From the NCBI GenBank assembly GCA_051294375.1, contig CM119267.1, forward strand, positions 21,949,486 to 22,013,485: DNA of 64,000 bases, read 5' to 3'. Shown one piece after another: positions 13,196 to 64,000 of this stretch; position 1 is the stretch's first letter; every line of letters starts with the position of its first letter. Source of the DNA: Paraspadella gotoi (taxonomy: Eukaryota; Chaetognatha). A program made the translations under genes and the position numbers. The notes beneath the pieces are model-generated. The model did not search any database. It saw only the letters and a list, made by a program, of their open reading frames with translations, and had not been told where the DNA came from.

Positions 13196-14042
13196 GCCTC
13201 TGACTCTAATGAGATTCCTGCTTCTACCGTGACCCGGTTTTTGCCCCAGATTGTAACGTTTCTATTGTGGATTGGATTCTTGATACTTTTATAATATGGT
13301 TAGTTATAATTAGTTATAATCGGTTACGCCTCCGTTTTTTTTTCTCTCTTTTTTTTATTTTTTGAATTACTGTTCATTTTTTAATGTGTTATTTATAATT
13401 ACCATAGCATAGTTTAAATTTTATTTACAACCTGTTACTGCTTTTACTACTTTTATCGATTTTAATTAATTTTCATTTTTAAGGAATTTTAACTCGAGTT
13501 TCTACGACCTAAAATAAACCTTAAAAGTTACATTTCAGGCTAAATTCTAATTCATACAATTTTAATAAGAGATTTATAAATATGTCTTTTAATCAATAAT
13601 CATCACAGCTCTCATTCAGGATTCGCTTCAGGATTTTCTGTCTCTTCTTTTCGCTGTCGGCGAAGACTCATCAATCTGATTTGTTTATCATTCTCTCTCT
13701 CTCTCTCTCTCTCTCTCATCTCTTCTAGATATCTTCTCTCATCTCGTTCCTCTCTCTCTCATCCTCATCTCTCCTCATTTTTAGCTCTTAACAATTCCGC
13801 ACTCATTCCCGGATTTTACGATATTTTTTTTTCCACAGTTGAATTTTAAAGATATTTTTAAAAAACTTTCAAAATCTAAAAAAACCTTCCGGGAAAAAAA
13901 ACCCGACCTAGAAATTAAAGATGAACTGACGTCGAGCTTTTGATCGATCAAAGCTTTCGATCGATCTGTCAACGAAGCCGCCCAACTCTCTCGTCGACGC
14001 CTCCAGCATCCACGACGTCTCAAACGCTTCTTCGGCGCCAAG
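12641..14042. promoter_or_regulatory. Immediate 5' region of UNC80
   Basis: The 1.4 kb before the start codon contain a (CT)46-like tract at 13102-13194, a second at 13691-13720, and a more GC-rich stretch from 13,950. The 5' UTR probably lies here. No TATA box at a convincing place; the promoter call rests on position only. Confidence 0.3.
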
Positions 14043-59032
<44,990 letters not shown>

Positions 59033-59760
59033 GTTAGTCTTTGTTTCCCGTTTCCTTGTTTTGTCGTTTTGTTTTATTTTTTCCTTGTTTTTTCTTATTA
59101 TCGTTTTATAACGTTTAAGTTCAAGACAAAACAAAACATCAAAACTAAAATTTTACTCTACGGGTTGATAAGTTTTATTTATTGAATGCGATTATTTAGT
59201 TTTGATTTTTCTTTTAGTAACGAACTCCGGATGATATTTAATTTAATTGATAACAAGCCCAGTTCGTCATAAACGAATGGCCAATCAATAATATACTTAA
59301 CTCCCAGAACGAAGCGTCGCTGAGCAAAGCAGAACTTGTACAATTCCGCTATATAAAATTGGAACGGAAGTGCCGATAATTACTAAATATTAACAATCAG
59401 AAGTAGTATGAGTGTGAGCATGATGATATTCTGGTGCGTCACTCAAAGAGAGTAAAATGTTTGGAGTTTATGCCGACCACTATGATGACCACTATGTTTA
59501 TCCATGGCATACTTAAAAACGGCTTTAAACGACTAAAACGACTTGAAACCCAGACACTGCCTATTACAATAATATCATGTGATCCGCATAAAAGGAAAAG
59601 TGGTTATTATAAATTAATGCCTAACGATAATCAATCGAAATTAATTAGAATATAAATCAATGTTTCATTAAACAAGTTACAAAGGAGAGATGTCGTCAGT
59701 TCCAGTGATTCTTCAAAAATTCGAGTCCACAACTATTGACGGCCAAAACCCCATGAAAGA

Positions 59761-61038
59761 TCATTTGGAAGGCGATGACCCCCTTCTCCCCGCTCCCTTC
59801 ACCCTCTTCATTATCGCCAAACCCCAAAAGTCCACGATCTCCACGAAGCTGATGAGGGATCCTCCAAGGAAGATGCCCGAATATCCGCCGACGGTGGCGA
59901 ACAATTGGCGCACCGAAGGCCTCGTCGACGTCTCATCCACCAGATCGTAGGAGGCGTCGGGGAGGAAGACGCAGAGAAAAGGCGTTGAGTCGACGAAGTG
60001 TTTGGGAGATGTCGAGATGGAGACGGCGTAGTCGACGCGGTTGCAACTGGTTTTTTGAATACGTGATTGGGCATTGGGAAAATTGTTATTATATTATTTT
60101 TATAATAAAACAAAAAATTGTAAAAATCCGGATTTTATGCACCTCTGGCTCTTCTCGTTCCGATCGTCATAACAATTTTCGGACGCTACGGTTTTTCTAA
60201 TCGATAATCTAACAAAGTTGTTGGCGTCATTGGTCAATTCGAAATTGATGTTTTCTTTATTCTCGGTTTGTTTTCGATTTTTTTGCGGTTCCATGTCTGC
60301 TTGAAGTGAACGGTGAGTGGTTCCTGAAGATTTTGTAAGGATAAAAATGTATTAAAGTGGATAAAGATAATTGGGATCTCACTTGTTTAATTTATTTCAC
60401 TGACCTTCTCGGCTTCTTTAGAGAAATAGAGAAAAAAACCTTTCTTTCTCCCAGCAGAAAATATCCCCGGTGAACTGAGCATCTTCACAGTTTCACAGAA
60501 TATTTCTTCGGTTTCGTTAAATGTTTTTGAAATATCGAACGGAGAGTTATCACTTCTAGGAATATAAGTTTTACCGCCGAAACTAATCGTATTGATGAAC
60601 ACAAAGGATTTGTTATCATTCGTCAAGAGAGACTTGGAACTTTGGTTTACAGTTGCAACAAAAGAGTCGATGGTCGAAATCTCATTGCTGGCTGCCAGAT
60701 GAGTACAAACGTCGATGGCAGGGAACAGTTCGTAATCCGAAGGCGTCAGTTCTTCTGTCCAGATCTTAAAATAAGTTCGAGGATAGTTGAAATCGTAAAC
60801 GTCCAGCAGAGTCATGCAAAGAAATGCGTATCCTAAATTTTTTTTAAAAATTAAGGAATTTACTTTTTACCAATATTTCTGCCGCTGCTGAAACCCTACC
60901 AGACGCGTAAACGATGCAGAACCAGAAAAATCTTGCAACGGCAGGCTTCTCTCGGTCCACAATGTGTCTGTAACCATGGCAGGACCACGTTTTGTAAAAC
61001 AACCTTAAATTCTCTATGTACCATCGAAGGCAACCCAT
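59761..61038 (-). CDS. Compact DEG/ENaC-family sodium channel subunit, left paralogue (4 exons)
   Basis: DEG/ENaC subunits form trimeric, usually sodium-selective plasma-membrane channels with two membrane segments and a large extracellular domain. Exons: 61038-60900, 60832-60405, 60323-60143 and 60046-59761. The N-terminus has the gating His-Gly in WSCHGYRHIVD, then TM1 from ARFFWFCIVYASG into YAFLCMTLL. The post-TM1 motif is FPAIDVCT. The C-terminal exon has LFATVGGYSGIFLGGSLIS, the pre-TM2 and TM2 signature with the G-x-S filter (GGS). It ends in a basic tail. About 344 residues, against 500-700 usually; only four ectodomain cysteines (VCTH, FCET, NCYD, SCNR) match the neighbour. Exon 3 is 181 nt, one short of phase, at a run of seven A, probably a sequencing loss. 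It is a tandem paralogue of the gene at 61417. Confidence 0.85.
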
Positions 61039-61416
61039 TTTGTTTTTATTGATTTTATTGGGTAAAAAATGTTAAGATTTTATCGATTCTGCGAAAGGAG
61101 AGATAGAAAGCAAACATACAAGCTTTTCCTTATAACAAAATGGGAAATTTTCAATAAGAATTTTTTTAAAAGTTTCAATTGTACGTACATGGTTTTTATA
61201 GCAATTAAAAAAAAAAAGAGAAAAGTCACGGCGGTATGCAGTGTAGCTTACACGGTGCCACAAAGCTACTGGCTTTCAATTTTAATGCCTCCTCGAAAAA
61301 CCATCATGTGCGAATAAAAAATTGATCTACTTAGCTCAAAAACACAATCAAAATGAGACTGGTCTCGCCGGTCGAGAGATCTCCGGCGTTCCAGGCGATT
61401 TGTTCAACGTCAAAAC

Positions 61417-62774
<1,358 letters not shown>

Positions 62775-63479
62775 TTTGTTTTCACTAAAGTATGATTCGG
62801 GAAAAAATAGAGGAAATTCTTCGGGATCACTGGAAGGACAACGTTGTAAATTTTATGTGGATCAAACGTTTTTTTGTGCTTTTTTTTTCTCTCTGTTTTT
62901 ATTTTTTTCTCGTCAAGTCAAACAAAAGTCGGTCATTAAAAAAAAAAGAGGAAAAAAGGAAAGTAGAAAAGAAGAGGAATCTAGAGTAAACAGTTTTATC
63001 TAGTTTATCACGCGAGCGGTGTTAATATCCGCCGAGTTTCGCCCCGGGTGGCTTCGCTGCAAAGAATTAAAAAAGAGTCGATACCTGCTTTTCTAGCTAC
63101 GTGACTCGCAATAGAGCTAATACATTATGTTTAATTACAACAAATATACATAGTTCCTCACCTTTCTNNNNNNNNNNNNNNNNNNNNNNNNNCTAGCTTT
63201 TTTATCTTTTTTAACTTTTGGGCGGATTTGACTCAGTGACATTGCCTATGAATCATAGTAATTGTACTTCGTTGAGTAAAGCCATTATTCTTATATTCAT
63301 ACAACAAATCAAAGTTTTTTCAAACAATGCTTTATTGCTTTATTGCTTTATTGCTTCATTCACTTTAAAACCGTACTATCCTCGCACTCCGATCGATGAT
63401 TCAATAAAATCTTCACGAATTAGTTCAATCCTCCATTTTGTCGCGTCCACAATTGAGCTTAATTCTCCGCATCCTCCTC
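62775..63479. other. No gene seen
   Basis: Intergenic or intronic AT-rich sequence containing a 25-N gap. Confidence 0.5.
63168..63192. other. 25-N assembly gap
   Basis: Fixed-size gap to the right of the DEG/ENaC pair. Continuity of UNC80 across it is not proven. Confidence 0.98.
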
Positions 63480-63830
63480 TTATCCAACACCCACTCCTCC
63501 CACCTTCACGCCTCCACCTTCTCACCCCACTTCTTCTTACTCTACACCCACTCCTCCCACCTTCACGCCTCACCTCTCCAACCCCACCTTCTTCTTACTC
63601 ACACCCACTTCCTCCCACCTTCACGCCTCCCTTCTCCAACCCCACCTTCTTCTTACTCTACCACCCACTCCTCCCACTTCACGCCTCCACCTTCTCCAAC
63701 CCCACTTCTTCTACTCTACACCCACTCCTCCCCCTTCACGCCTCACCTTCTCAACACCCACCTTCTTTTCTTACTCTACCACCATCTCCCTCCCACCTTC
63801 ACGCCCCTCCCACCTTCTCCCAACCCGACC
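63480..63830. repeat. Minisatellite of about 60-bp pyrimidine-rich units
   Basis: About six units contain CCTCCCACCTTCACGCCTC and TTCTTCTTACTCTACACCCA with many indels. Pro/Ser/Leu frames over it are repeat translations. Confidence 0.85.
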
Positions 63831-64000
63831 CCTCTTCCTCTTCCTCCACCAAACCATATATCTCGCAACTGCAAAACTCGAAAAATTTCCAAGGCGCTGA
63901 TGAGGAGACCGCCCACTAGAGACCCGCGTAGCCTCGACAGGCGGCGAAGAAGGCGCGGAAGGTTCGGGCCTGATGGGACCTACGGTTAAATGGATCATTT

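Noticed and set aside
59761-61038. Left DEG/ENaC gene as a pseudogene
   Set aside because: There is only one frame break, at a run of A, and everything else including splice sites and pore residues is conserved.
63891-63982. A further UNC80 exon (ALMRRPPTRDPRSLD then RRRRRRGRFGPDGTY)
   Set aside because: It has splice-like borders, but the composition is arginine-rich, there is no UNC80 motif, and it lies beyond a gap and a minisatellite.

Overview
The window is eukaryotic and almost certainly from an invertebrate animal. It has short AT-rich introns, GC-rich exons, extreme simple-sequence content (CT/GA tracts, GAC triplets, several minisatellites), dispersed SINE-, MITE- and Helentron-like elements, and genes for an UNC80 orthologue, a DNMT3-type methyltransferase and DEG/ENaC channels. 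I cannot name the species. The repeat density would fit some crustaceans or molluscs, but that is a weak inference.

Layout. Positions 1-14,042 hold no gene I can defend: a 10-bp minisatellite, GAC-rich acidic-looking patches, CT/GA tracts, a tRNA-headed SINE and telomere-like degenerate repeats. From 14,043 to about 59,032 the plus strand encodes the N-terminal half (about 1,900 residues in 36 exons) of UNC80, the large scaffold of the NALCN sodium-leak channel complex. Exons 2-21 appear three times (14.2-20.3 kb, 20.4-29.1 kb, 29.5-38.7 kb), plus a 0.4-kb fragment between two gaps. The copies differ mainly by one-base indels and are separated by gaps of exactly 25 N. I read this as unmerged haplotypes or uncorrected long reads, not real triplication. 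The 29.5-38.7 kb copy keeps the best reading frame.

Inside the UNC80 intron after exon 31, on the minus strand, lies a complete DNMT3 catalytic domain in four exons (46.2-48.3 kb). Part of that locus, with UNC80 exon 32, is repeated at 51.4-53.9 kb. A near-perfect 42-bp foldback lies in an intron of the DNMT3 gene. Further right, also on the minus strand, two tandem paralogous genes (59.8-61.0 and 61.4-62.8 kb) encode unusually small DEG/ENaC channels. They keep both membrane segments and the pore signature but have a greatly reduced extracellular domain. If UNC80 continues past the window, they too are nested antisense genes.

The genes share no pathway beyond two of them concerning sodium conductance (UNC80 through NALCN, and DEG/ENaC). 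The sequence is poorly polished: single-base losses break otherwise well-conserved frames at many places, so frameshifts here should not be read as pseudogenes.
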